From assembly GCA_016928995.1 (NCBI GenBank), contig JAFGJS010000131.1, positions 1 through 30,155 of the forward strand: 30,155 nt of DNA. Reading direction: 5' to 3'. Below, one piece after another: positions 6,023 through 14,660 of the stretch (position 1 is the stretch's first letter; every line of letters begins with the position of its first letter). A program made the translations under genes and the position numbers. Below the pieces are notes generated by a model. It was not told the origin of the DNA. It made no database searches and was given only the letters and a program-made list of their open reading frames with translations. Source of the DNA: Candidatus Sumerlaeota bacterium. GTDB lineage: Bacteria > Sumerlaeota > Sumerlaeia > JAFGJS01.

Positions 6023-8785
6023 TCATTCCAGCGCGGCGCTTTCTATTTCGCTGGAGACGGGATTATCGAGCGTTTCCCGGACTTTTCCGGCCAGTGAGGA
6101 GGGCGTGAAGGGTTTTTGGAGAAACGGAATTTGCGACGTCAGAATGCCGTAGCGCACCACGGCGTCGTCGGTGTAGCCCGACATGTACAGCACTTTGAGT
6201 TCCGGATATGACTTGCGCAGCGCCTCGGCCAGCTGATGTCCGTTCATTTGAGGCATGATCACATCCGTCAGCAGCAGCTGAATTCCATCCGCATGGCGCC
6301 GAACCATGCGGAGCGCGCTGGGACCGTCCTGCGCTACCAGCAGCTGGTAGCCGCATGTTTCCAGCACAAGACGGACATATTTCCGCACTTTCTCTTCATC
6401 TTCCACCAGCAGAATTGTTTCATCGCCCATGGGCATGGCCGGCGCGAGCTCGGCGGATTCGACTTCGGGAGCAACGACGATGGCGGGCAGATATATTTTA
6501 AATGTCGTGCCATGCCCTTCTTCGCTGTAAATGAGAATTTGCCCCTCGGCTTGTTTGACGATTCCATAGACCGTCGCCAGCCCCATGCCGGCGCCCTTGC
6601 CGATCTCCTTCGTGGTGAAAAACGGCTCGAAGATGTGATCCCGGGTTTCCTTGCTGATGCCGACGCCGTTGTCCGAGACAGACAGCACGACATAGTCTCC
6701 CGCCTGCACTTCGGGATGTTGCTCTGCGTACATCTCATCCAGACGGATATTGCGGGTTTCGATGATAATCGAGCCGCCGGTCGGCATGGCGTCGCGGGCG
6801 TTGAGCGCCAGGTTCATCACGATTTGCTCGCCCTGGGCGGGATCGAGCATGACTTGATACAAGGCGGGATCGAGGATGGTTTCGAGTTCCACATCTTCGC
6901 CGATCAGCCGCCGCAACAAATTTCTCAATTGCGCGATCAATGTGTTCAGTTGCATGGGAGACGGGGTGAGAATCGAACGGCGTCCGAAAGCCAGCAATTG
7001 CTTTGTGAGCGCCGCCGCCATTTTTCCAGCTTCATGAATGCCTTGCAGCAATTCCCGGTTCGGATCGTCCGGCGTCGTGTCGGTTAGCAGCAGTTCGGAG
7101 TAACCGTTGATGATCGTCAACAGGTTGTTGAAATCATGGGCCACGCCGCCCGCAAGCCTGCCGATGGCTTCGAGGCGCTGCGCTTGCAGCAGTTGCACGG
7201 CGAGTTTTTTGCGCTCTTCGATGTCTCGCACAAAACCCAGGATGCGGTTTTCCTCCGCGATTTGCGCCCGGATGACGTTGACTTCCACCCAACGAGTAGT
7301 GTTGTCTTTACGACGGAAAATCCATTCAAACGTCTGCGGTTTTCCTGCGGCGGCTTCACGTATGGCTTGCATGGCTTTGTCTTGATCGTATCCCTGTTCT
7401 TTTGCGGAAAAATCGCCGATTGAGAGCTGAAAAAGCTCTTCGGGAGTGTATCCGGTCAGTTCGCAAGCCTGATGGTTTACATCCAGAATACCTCCACTCT
7501 TGAGGTCATGGACGAAGATGGCGTCGGCGGCTTTCTCAAAAATCTCCCGGTAGTTCGCCTCGGAGATGCGGAGCTGGTCGTTGAGCTTTTGCAGCAGCGT
7601 TTCAGTCTGTTTGCGCTCCGTGATATCTTGCGTGGTGCCGATGAGTTTCAACATTCGCCCTGTGCCCGGTTCGCGCAGAATGTCCGCGCGTCCGTGAACG
7701 ATGCGCTGTTCGCCGTCGGGCAATATGATCCGGTGCTCCACGTTGAAAGTTCCGCTTTGTTTCAAAGCTTCCTGCATGGCGTCATCGACGATTTGCCGGT
7801 CTGCTGGATGAACCCGGTCCCAAAAGTACTTGGGTGTGTATTCTGTTTGGATCGGTTCATAGCCGAAGATACGACAGCATTCATCCGACCATCTCAGCGT
7901 ATTCGCATCGATGTCTTCTATGTTGTCCAGGTCCTGTTCCCAACTGCCGACGCGCGCGATGCTTTGCGACACCGTCAGGTGCGCCTGTTTTTCGAGGAGT
8001 TCTTGCTCGGCTTGCTTGCGCTCCGTAATGTCGCGGAAAATCATCAGCGTGTAATTCGTGGCGAACCGGCTGGTTTCGTATTCCACGTAGCGGATGGAGC
8101 CGTCGGGACGCTGAATGCGGTCTTCCCATTGCAGTTGTCCAAGGGACTGGTATCGCCGCCAGCTGCTTTGCAGATTGTCCTTGTCTATGGAGAATGAGGC
8201 GTGATGCAGCCGCAGCAGCTGATCTGGCGGCGCTCCAAGGATAATGCCTGCTGCTGGATTGACGTCGATGAAGCGTCCGGCTTCATCCAGGATGGCAATG
8301 CCGTTCATCGAACTGTCAAACACTGCACGAAAACGATCCCGTTCCGACTCGGCGCTTTCCCGTTCCCGTATCTCAGCGGTATGATCCTTGAATACGGCGA
8401 TGACTGATTGGATTTCTTTATTTGCGCTGTGCAGCGGAAATGTAGTCAGGGAAATCGCGACGCGTTTGCCTCCGGTGATTTTAACGTTGGTCAGTTCGCG
8501 CGGGTCGTACCAAAATGTCGGCGTATGCACCGTTTCGCCTTGGAAGGAACGTTGGATCATTCCCAGAATGCCGCTGCGTTGGGCGATGTTGTCCGTAGTG
8601 ATGCGATAATCCGGAGGCGCTTCCGTGCCGAATAAATTTAGGAATTCGCGGTTGGACAGGATAATTTTCCCTTCCCGCCCAATGACAGCGAATCCAACCG
8701 GCGCAAATGAAAAAAGACCGGCGAGAAGTGCCTTGGGATCCGAAACGGCTGATAATTGCTGAGATATTCGGTCGATATCGCTCAT
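6023..8785 (-). CDS. Hybrid sensor histidine kinase: four PAS domains, HisKA, ATPase, receiver
   Basis: ATG at 8785 (MSDIDRISQQ) was chosen because GAAAGGA lies just upstream. A longer frame to 8929 has no such site and an unlikely sequence. The 920-residue product has PAS domains at about 22-140, 150-260, 275-395 and 408-525, each ending in a PAC-like D-x-T-E-R-K motif or a variant of it. The kinase core has the H-box at GGVAHDFNN (His550), the N-box near Asn662, DNGVG at 705-709 and GAGMGL at 731-736. A C-terminal receiver domain has Asp841 as phospho-acceptor and Lys891. No transmembrane segment is seen, so it should sense a cytoplasmic signal such as redox state or a small ligand. No partner regulator adjoins it, so its own receiver probably passes the phosphate on or modulates the kinase. 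Confidence 0.93.
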   Translation of the reverse strand: MSDIDRISQQLSAVSDPKALLAGLFSFAPVGFAVIGREGKIILSNREFLNLFGTEAPPDYRITTDNIAQRSGILGMIQRSFQGETVHTPTFWYDPRELTNVKITGGKRVAISLTTFPLHSANKEIQSVIAVFKDHTAEIRERESAESERDRFRAVFDSSMNGIAILDEAGRFIDVNPAAGIILGAPPDQLLRLHHASFSIDKDNLQSSWRRYQSLGQLQWEDRIQRPDGSIRYVEYETSRFATNYTLMIFRDITERKQAEQELLEKQAHLTVSQSIARVGSWEQDLDNIEDIDANTLRWSDECCRIFGYEPIQTEYTPKYFWDRVHPADRQIVDDAMQEALKQSGTFNVEHRIILPDGEQRIVHGRADILREPGTGRMLKLIGTTQDITERKQTETLLQKLNDQLRISEANYREIFEKAADAIFVHDLKSGGILDVNHQACELTGYTPEELFQLSIGDFSAKEQGYDQDKAMQAIREAAAGKPQTFEWIFRRKDNTTRWVEVNVIRAQIAEENRILGFVRDIEERKKLAVQLLQAQRLEAIGRLAGGVAHDFNNLLTIINGYSELLLTDTTPDDPNRELLQGIHEAGKMAAALTKQLLAFGRRSILTPSPMQLNTLIAQLRNLLRRLIGEDVELETILDPALYQVMLDPAQGEQIVMNLALNARDAMPTGGSIIIETRNIRLDEMYAEQHPEVQAGDYVVLSVSDNGVGISKETRDHIFEPFFTTKEIGKGAGMGLATVYGIVKQAEGQILIYSEEGHGTTFKIYLPAIVVAPEVESAELAPAMPMGDETILLVEDEEKVRKYVRLVLETCGYQLLVAQDGPSALRMVRRHADGIQLLLTDVIMPQMNGHQLAEALRKSYPELKVLYMSGYTDDAVVRYGILTSQIPFLQKPFTPSSLAGKVRETLDNPVSSEIESAALE

Positions 8786-8935
8786 GGAATTCCTTTCATG
8801 GGCGCTTATCAGTCCGTAGTGTATGGAAGGCTTTCCTCTGGAAAATCTGACGGCAGTGTCTTGCCATCGGCATGTCCGTTTTCGCATGTTAGGACGGGCT
8901 GTCGATGCGAGGAAACAACTCTTCCACAATAAGTT

Positions 8936-8964
8936 AGTTTACTCGTATTCACGTTGTTTCGCAA
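8936..8964 (-). promoter_or_regulatory. Candidate sigma-70-type promoter for the histidine kinase
   Basis: On the minus strand TTGCGA (8959-8964) and TAAACT (8936-8941) are separated by 17 bases. Each matches four of six consensus positions. The leader to the chosen start would be about 145 nt. Support is only from the motif and position. Confidence 0.3.
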
Positions 8965-9051
8965 GCAATTTCTTACGGATAATAAGGAGTAATTGCACTG
9001 TTTTGATGCAATCGAGGAGCGGGAAGAATAGGATTTCTAGACAGTTTTCAG

Positions 9052-9079
9052 TTGCTCCGGAACGAAAACACGCTATAGT
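9052..9079 (+). promoter_or_regulatory. Candidate promoter for the MscS gene
   Basis: The -10-like TATAGT (9074-9079) matches five of six consensus positions and lies 16 bases after a weak TTGCTC (9052-9057). The MscS start is about 70 bases downstream. Confidence 0.35.
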
Positions 9080-9152
9080 GCCTGATTGATCCATCCCTTG
9101 CGGGAGGACATGCAATCCGCTGCTCTAAAGGCTTCAGAAGGAGGAATTGACA

Positions 9153-9977
9153 ATGGACCGAATGAATGAATTGGCGCTTGGATTTTACGGCATCATGATG
9201 AGTAAGGGGCTGCAGTTTCTCGGCGCGCTTGCAATTGTCGTTATTGGTTATTTCGCCGCGAAAACGCTGAGCGCGATTATGTCCAAGGCGCTGAAGAAGA
9301 GCGGTCTCAATAAAATCCTGATCGCTTTTTTCGCCAATGTGCTTTATTACGCGCTGATGACCTTTGTCATCGTCGCGGCATTGGAGAAAATCGGCATCCC
9401 TACTACGTCCTTCATAGCCGTGCTTGCCACGGCCGGTCTGGCCATCGGTCTCGCGCTGAAGGATTCTCTGCAGAACTTCGCCTCGGGCGTGCTGTTGATC
9501 ATGTTCCGGCCGTTTAAGGCTGGCGATTTCGTCGAAGGCGGCGGCGTCAGCGGCATCGTGGAGGAAGTCCAGATTTTCAACACTGTGTTGAAAAGCCCCG
9601 ACAACAAACGGCTGATCGTGCCTAATTCAAAGATGACCGGTGACAACATCGTCAACTATTCCGCGAATCCCACACGGCGTATCGACATGGTGATCGGCTG
9701 CGGATATGGCGATGATCTCAAACTGGCGCGCGACACGATTATGGAATTGATTGTTCAGGATGAACGCATCCTGAAAGAGCCCGAGCCGGCTGTCATGGTG
9801 ATGGACCTGGGCGACAGCAGTGTGAATTTCGCCGTGCGTCCCTGGGTCAACACCGCCGATTACTGGGCTGTGCAGTGCGATTTGAAAGAAAAAATCAAAT
9901 GCGCCTTTGACGAAAAGGATCTGAACATTCCATACCCGCAGCGCGATGTGCACATCATCGAACGCAAGGCGGGATAA
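9153..9977 (+). CDS. Small-conductance mechanosensitive channel (MscS family)
   Basis: The product would gate in the inner membrane to release solutes on hypo-osmotic shock. ATG at 9153 is preceded by AAGGAGGA with ideal spacing; a TTG two codons earlier is inside that spacing and rejected. The 274-residue length matches E. coli MscS. Three hydrophobic segments are visible at about 18-40, 56-78 and 84-118. The last is Gly/Ala-rich (LATAGLAIGLALKDSLQNFA) and is the pore helix, followed by the family signature FRPFKAGDFVE. A beta domain (VSGIVEEVQIFNTVL, then VPNSK, then NYSANPTRRIDMVIGCGY) and a C-terminal alpha/beta domain follow, ending IPYPQRDVHI as in canonical members. It is transcribed away from the kinase gene. 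Confidence 0.95.
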   Translation: MDRMNELALGFYGIMMSKGLQFLGALAIVVIGYFAAKTLSAIMSKALKKSGLNKILIAFFANVLYYALMTFVIVAALEKIGIPTTSFIAVLATAGLAIGLALKDSLQNFASGVLLIMFRPFKAGDFVEGGGVSGIVEEVQIFNTVLKSPDNKRLIVPNSKMTGDNIVNYSANPTRRIDMVIGCGYGDDLKLARDTIMELIVQDERILKEPEPAVMVMDLGDSSVNFAVRPWVNTADYWAVQCDLKEKIKCAFDEKDLNIPYPQRDVHIIERKAG

Positions 9978-10137
9978 GCGTCGATGTGAAATCTTGCGTT
10001 CAGCCGATGAGAAAACGGAAATCGTTCGGTGCGATTTCGCCAGCGCGGACATTTGCATTGACGATGGATGCGCGGATCATTGAAATATGCTTGTTTTAAG
10101 CGGCAAACGACGGCGAAAAAATGGAAGGCGGTTTTTT

Positions 10138-11574
10138 ATGTGCGATGAAGTTCGAGTGCGATTTGCGCCTAGTCCGACGGGAGACCTGCATTTAGGAAAT
10201 GCCCGGACGGCGCTGTTTAATTATCTTTTCGCCCGGCATCACGGCGGCAAATTCATCCTGCGCATCGAAGACACCGACACCGAGCGCTCAACGGATGAAG
10301 CGACGCAGGGGATTCTCGACGCGCTGGGCTGGCTGGGGCTGGAATGGGACGAAGGGCCGTTCTTCCAATCCGAGCGTGGCGATTTATATCGAACGGCGAT
10401 CGAACGATTGCATAATGAAGGCCATGTTTACCGTTGCTTCTGCTCGCCGGAGGAACTGGAGCAGATGCGCAACGCGGCGCGCGAAGCGAAACAGGCGACG
10501 TATTATCAAAGCGAGTATCAGGAGCTGCCGCGCGATAAAAGCGACGCGCTCGCGGAGGAAGGGCGCAAGTTCGTTTACCGCTTTCGTGTGCCGAAAGGCG
10601 GAGCGACCGAGTGGGACGACGCGATTCGCGGCAAGGTGGTTTTTCAGCATGACACGCTGGATGATTTCGCGCTGGCGCGCTCGGATGGTTCGCCGATCTT
10701 CCTGCTTTCGAACGCCGTGGACGATGCCGATATGCGCGTGTCGCACGTGATTCGCGGAGAAGATCATCTGACGAACACAGCCAAGCAGATTATGATTTTG
10801 CGCGCGTTGGGTCATCCGGTTCCGCAATTCGCGCACTTGCCGATGATCTTTGGCATGGACAACAAGAAGCTCAGCAAACGGCATGGCGCCACGTTCACGT
10901 TGCAGTTTCGTGATGACGGCTACCTGGCCGAGGCGATGCTCAACCAGCTCGCCCTGGTCGGCTGGTCGTTGGACGACAAGACCGTGCTGTTTTCGCACGA
11001 AGAATTGACGCAACATTTTTCGCTGGAGCGCGTCAATAAAGCCAAGGGCATTTTCGATTACGAACGGCTGCTTTGGCTGAATGGACATTATATCCGGGAA
11101 TTGCCCCTGGAGGAGTTGATCCGTCGTTCCGAGCCGTTTTTTCAATTCGCTGGAATCGAACTTGCCGGGCGCGATCCCGAATGGCTCCGCGGTCTTTTCG
11201 GATTGGTGCAAGAGCGCGTCCGCACGCTGAAGGAATTGCCGGAAAAACTATCCTACTTCCTGACCGATGCATTGGAGTACGAAGAAAAAAGCGTGAACAA
11301 GTTTCTCAAGAAAGAGGGAGTGGCCGCGCTGTTGCGCAAGACAGGCGAAGTGGCCGGCGCGGTGGAAGCATTCACGATCGAAGGCCTCGAAGAAGCGTTT
11401 CGCCAGTGGGTCGAAGCGGAGGCGATCAAATTTGGTCAAATCGCCCAGCCGTTGAGAGTCGCCTTGACCGGCTCTGACGCGAGTCCTGGGATTTTTGAAG
11501 TGATGGTTTATCTGGGCAAAGAGCGTTGTTTGCGGCGCATCGACGCCGCCATCGAGCGTTTTTGTTTGGTATAA
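10138..11574 (+). CDS. gltX: Glutamyl-tRNA synthetase (class I)
   Basis: This enzyme charges tRNA-Glu (possibly also tRNA-Gln, to be amidated) with glutamate. ATG at 10138 was chosen because GGAAGG lies nine bases upstream and the protein then begins CDEVRVRFAPSPTG as in the family; an ATG 17 codons earlier gives a basic, non-homologous extension. The class I motifs are HLGN at 18-21 (a variant of HIGH) and KLSKR at 244-248. The 478-residue length is standard. In the zinc-knuckle region Cys100 and Cys102 are present, but the expected distal Cys is replaced in a YYQSEYQ segment, so zinc is probably not bound, as in many bacterial enzymes. It follows the MscS gene by 160 bp, probably with a separate promoter. 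Confidence 0.95.
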   Translation: MCDEVRVRFAPSPTGDLHLGNARTALFNYLFARHHGGKFILRIEDTDTERSTDEATQGILDALGWLGLEWDEGPFFQSERGDLYRTAIERLHNEGHVYRCFCSPEELEQMRNAAREAKQATYYQSEYQELPRDKSDALAEEGRKFVYRFRVPKGGATEWDDAIRGKVVFQHDTLDDFALARSDGSPIFLLSNAVDDADMRVSHVIRGEDHLTNTAKQIMILRALGHPVPQFAHLPMIFGMDNKKLSKRHGATFTLQFRDDGYLAEAMLNQLALVGWSLDDKTVLFSHEELTQHFSLERVNKAKGIFDYERLLWLNGHYIRELPLEELIRRSEPFFQFAGIELAGRDPEWLRGLFGLVQERVRTLKELPEKLSYFLTDALEYEEKSVNKFLKKEGVAALLRKTGEVAGAVEAFTIEGLEEAFRQWVEAEAIKFGQIAQPLRVALTGSDASPGIFEVMVYLGKERCLRRIDAAIERFCLV

Positions 11575-11725
11575 ACGGATCAAGCCTGCGGGTGAATGAT
11601 AAAAATATTTTGGAATTGATTTGCGAATTTTATTGCTGTCTAATTGATGCAAGTGCGGTTAAGGCTGCCAACGGCCTTTGGCCTTGATGGCGCAATAAGC
11701 AGAATCTGCCGGGAAGAGTCGAACC

Positions 11726-13186
11726 ATGTATCGACGCAAGTTCAGCATCATCGCAATGGCAGTATTGTTAGTGTGCGCGGCTGATTGGGCCGGGGCGGAT
11801 GAAGTTGTCTTAAAGAGCGGAAGAAAGATCACCGGCGCCATCGAAATGGAGAACGAGGGCTTCGTGCGGATTCGATCCAGCGGAGCAGTGCTCGTTATTC
11901 AACGGAGCGACGTGGCCCGCATCAGTCACGCGTTCAATCGCAACGACACAAGAAGCGCCATCGAACAGACCTGGGAGAAGGGCGAAGCGATCAAGACGTA
12001 CAACATGGCGCTTGAATATCTGACGACCTTTCCCGACGACGTCGAGGTTGAGTATTTAAAGCAGCAAGCGGAATCGCGGATTCAGGACGATTGCGACGCG
12101 CTGATCAAGCGCTTGCTGGAGAAGAAATCGCAAGGCGATGAAACATACGCCAAGTTGAGTGAAATGCTGGATCAATTGCCCGCCGGTTCGCGGACGCATG
12201 AGCAGATCCGTTCCAAGACCGTTGAATTGGCGCGGAAATTATGCGTCAGGATGCTTGAGGACAAGGATGATCAATTAGACGGTCTGTTGAAGTGGGTGGA
12301 GCCGTATTGCAATGATAAACAATGGCTCTACCTGGAGCAGGCGCGCGCGGCGATCGCTCAACGTCGCTACAATGAGGCGCGTCAGTTGCTCGAATTCAAC
12401 ATCAGCGATCTTAAACTGCGCGCCTTGCGCGATGCGTTGAAACTGCAACTGCTGCTGCACGAAGAGCGTTTTGTGGACGCTGCGGACACGGCCATGCGGG
12501 CTTCCTTTCTGGATTCCATCGAGCCGGAGGATTTGCGCAACGACATTCGCGAGCGATTGAGTCCGGCTTTGAAAGCCGCGGCGCGTGAGGCGACGCAGAA
12601 CGGCAATTTCGCCGATGCGAAAAAGTATTACGAGAAGTACATCGCAGTTTCGCCCGATGATGAAGACACCCAGCGCGGCGCGATTGAGTTCTACCGCGCC
12701 GTGCACGATTCGGCCAAGGCATCCGAGCATGAAGCGATGCTGGAACGGCTGAAATACATCAAGCAATCCAAGCACGATCCGAGAATCGCGAAGTATTTGC
12801 ACGAAGACGAGTTTCAACTCAGTCTGTATTCCAGTTTGCAGGACGCTGCTTTGGCGGACTGCAAGTATACGATGCGTTCGATATTGCTGGTGATCATCGA
12901 CAATCGCGAATACGACAGCCGTCAGTTGAAGGAATGGCTGGAGAACGACAAGCGTTTGCGCGTCGAGATCGCCAAGTGGTTTGTCATTGTGGTCGCGGAC
13001 ATCCGGACGGCCGAAGGAAAGGAATTCTGCGAGAAGTACCAGGTGCAAACCGCGCCGCGCATTCTGGCGATCGACCGTAATCTGGTTGTGCGCGATGAAA
13101 TAGCGGTTCCCACGGCGAGCGATGAGTTCTTCGATGCCTATAAGGCGATGTTGAGCCGTTTTCTCCAGGCGATGGCCGGCAACTAG
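11726..13186 (+). CDS. Exported protein: small beta domain, helical repeats, thioredoxin-like end
   Basis: This 486-residue protein begins with a clear Sec signal peptide (basic MYRRK, hydrophobic IIAMAVLLVCAADW, likely cut after AGA at residue 24). The mature N-terminus, about 25-68, is a short beta-rich module (DEVVLKSGRKITGAIE ... VIQRSDVARI) of a kind often found at the start of exported planctomycete-like proteins. Residues about 80-345 are helical, with TPR-like units such as YLEQARAAIAQRRYNEARQL and NGNFADAKKYYEKYIAVSPD. The last 110 residues (WFVIVVADIRTAEGKEFCEK ... APRILAIDR) look like a thioredoxin fold with the usual cis-Pro region, but without a CxxC pair, so disulfide redox activity is unlikely. 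The start has GGGAAGAG seven bases upstream. The function is unknown; a periplasmic scaffold is plausible. Confidence 0.82.
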   Translation: MYRRKFSIIAMAVLLVCAADWAGADEVVLKSGRKITGAIEMENEGFVRIRSSGAVLVIQRSDVARISHAFNRNDTRSAIEQTWEKGEAIKTYNMALEYLTTFPDDVEVEYLKQQAESRIQDDCDALIKRLLEKKSQGDETYAKLSEMLDQLPAGSRTHEQIRSKTVELARKLCVRMLEDKDDQLDGLLKWVEPYCNDKQWLYLEQARAAIAQRRYNEARQLLEFNISDLKLRALRDALKLQLLLHEERFVDAADTAMRASFLDSIEPEDLRNDIRERLSPALKAAAREATQNGNFADAKKYYEKYIAVSPDDEDTQRGAIEFYRAVHDSAKASEHEAMLERLKYIKQSKHDPRIAKYLHEDEFQLSLYSSLQDAALADCKYTMRSILLVIIDNREYDSRQLKEWLENDKRLRVEIAKWFVIVVADIRTAEGKEFCEKYQVQTAPRILAIDRNLVVRDEIAVPTASDEFFDAYKAMLSRFLQAMAGN

Positions 13187-13207
13187 CGGATCGAACTTGG
13201 CAACGCT

Positions 13208-13915
13208 CTAGATTTCCTCCAGGCAGGATGGCTCGAATTGCCATGCGCCGGTCCGATCCGGTTCGCATCCCCATTGTTTCAACAGGTCTAAATATTCGCC
13301 GCGCGGCATTGCGCTCCCGCCCATGCGTTCCAGGTGCGGCGTATGCAGCTGCGCGTCAAACATTTTGAAGCCCCAGCGCCGCCATTGCCGGTCGGCCGCG
13401 ACCATCGCCACCTTGGAGGCGTTGGGACAGGCGGAGAACATCGATTCCCCGAAGAAACAGCGGCCGAGCGACACCCCATACATCCCTCCGGCCAGTTGAT
13501 CGCCGCTCCAGACTTCAACGGAGTGGGCGTAACCCAGATCATGCAGCCGGGTGTATGCCTCGATCATCTCCGGCAAGATCCACGTTCCGGCGCCGGGGCC
13601 TTTGCGCGGGATCGCGGCGCAAGCGCGGATCACGTCGCTGAACGCGCGATCCATCGTGACGTTGTAGCGCCGTTGCCGGATCCACTTGCGCAGGCTATGG
13701 GAGCAATGCACCTCGCCCGGACGGAACGCCATACGTGGATTGGGCGACCACCAAAGAATCGGACTTTCTTCGTCGTACCAGGGGAATATGCCGTTGCGAT
13801 AGGCCAACAGCAGCCGCTCCGTGCTCAAATCGCCTCCCACAGCCAACAGCCCGTCGTCGCCGGCGAACCGGGGAGAGGGAAAAACTAGCTGTTGGGAAAG
13901 CATGAAAACCGGCAT
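13208..13915 (-). CDS. aat: Leucyl/phenylalanyl-tRNA--protein transferase
   Basis: The enzyme transfers Leu or Phe from tRNA to proteins with N-terminal Lys or Arg, marking them for ClpAP/ClpS degradation (N-degron pathway). ATG at 13915 gives MPVFMLSQQLVFPSPRFA, the usual family N-terminus; a longer frame to 13984 adds 23 non-homologous residues. The 235-residue length is typical. Diagnostic segments are GLLAVGGDLSTERLLLAYRN (22-41), GIFPWYDEESPILWWSPNPR (42-61), SVEVWSGDQLAGGMYGVSLG and the FFGESMFS motif. It lies downstream of tdk on the same strand (gap about 110 bp) and converges with the exported TPR gene, whose stop is only about 20 bp away. Confidence 0.95.
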   Translation of the reverse strand: MPVFMLSQQLVFPSPRFAGDDGLLAVGGDLSTERLLLAYRNGIFPWYDEESPILWWSPNPRMAFRPGEVHCSHSLRKWIRQRRYNVTMDRAFSDVIRACAAIPRKGPGAGTWILPEMIEAYTRLHDLGYAHSVEVWSGDQLAGGMYGVSLGRCFFGESMFSACPNASKVAMVAADRQWRRWGFKMFDAQLHTPHLERMGGSAMPRGEYLDLLKQWGCEPDRTGAWQFEPSCLEEI

Positions 13916-14023
13916 TGATCCACGCTTTGTATAAGGATGGCTATCGGCGCGGTGATTATGCTCAATAAGGCGCAGTCGCGGCAATGGAAAAGATCAATAG
14001 CTTGGGGCGAAGCGCCGTCAGAT

Positions 14024-14629
14024 CTATTCGTTGGAGGAATCGAAGAATCCAAATTCCCGCAAGTCGAGCGTTTCATCGAGGTAATGCCGGCGGCAGACGG
14101 GAAGGTAGCTTTCGTTGCCGCCGATCAGGATTTGATCGCCGGTGCGCACGGGTTTGCCGCCGGCGATGCGCATGTTCATGGTCGCTTTGCGGTTGCAAAA
14201 CCAGCAGACCGTTTTGACCTCTTCGATTTTATCCGCCAGGCAAAAGAGCGCCTCGCTCCCTTCAAAGAGCTCATTGCGAAAATCCGCGCGCAGACCGTAA
14301 ACGATCACTGGGATGTTCAACTGATCAACGACCTGGCAGAGCTGAGTCACATGCCGTCGCGTGAGGAACTGACCTTCGTCGATCAACACGCAATCCACGG
14401 GCTGCCGATCCAGGGCTGTTTTCAGGAGATTGGTGTCCGGGAATATCGCCTCGGCTGTGCGCGAAAGCCCCACGCGAGAGACGATGCGGCCTAAGCCTTG
14501 CCGCGTGTCCAGATGGCTGGTCATGAGCAGGACGGTCTTGTCCTGCTCTTCGTAGTTGTTTGCTATCTTAAGAATCTCCAGCGATTTGCCGGCGTTCATG
14601 GTCGAATAACGGAAATACAATTGCGCCAC
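14024..14629 (-). CDS. tdk: Thymidine kinase, type II
   Basis: The enzyme phosphorylates thymidine to dTMP in the salvage pathway. The start is a GTG at 14629, supported by AAGGAG six bases upstream and by the family N-terminus AQLYFRYSTMNAGKS. The 201-residue product has the P-loop MNAGKS at 11-16, a Walker-B-like LIDEGQF with the catalytic Glu85, and a zinc lasso domain with Cys142, Cys145, Cys179 and His182. The length matches the cellular E. coli-type enzyme. It starts about 30 bp after the pilT stop on the same strand, so the two may be co-transcribed, although no functional link is known. Confidence 0.95.
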   Translation of the reverse strand: MAQLYFRYSTMNAGKSLEILKIANNYEEQDKTVLLMTSHLDTRQGLGRIVSRVGLSRTAEAIFPDTNLLKTALDRQPVDCVLIDEGQFLTRRHVTQLCQVVDQLNIPVIVYGLRADFRNELFEGSEALFCLADKIEEVKTVCWFCNRKATMNMRIAGGKPVRTGDQILIGGNESYLPVCRRHYLDETLDLREFGFFDSSNE

Positions 14630-14660
14630 GATAAACTCCTTCGGCGGTCAGCCCGGGAGT

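Larger units (their letters stand above)
8786..9152. other. Divergent intergenic region (kinase / MscS)
   Basis: This is a 367-bp gap between two divergent genes. It holds one promoter-like pair for each direction, listed separately, and the MscS ribosome site. I see no RNA gene or protein frame with a credible start. Overlapping frames of 70-90 codons lack ribosome sites. Confidence 0.5.

Noticed and set aside
5646-6097. Frames of 80-126 codons in the repeat element (poly Q/E/D and R/N/I-rich peptides)
   Set aside because: The low-complexity translations arise from the repeat units themselves, and no ribosome sites are seen.
10018-10038. 7-bp hairpin GAAATCG/CGATTTC between the MscS gene and gltX
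   Set aside because: There is no T tract and the stem is weak, so it was not called a terminator.
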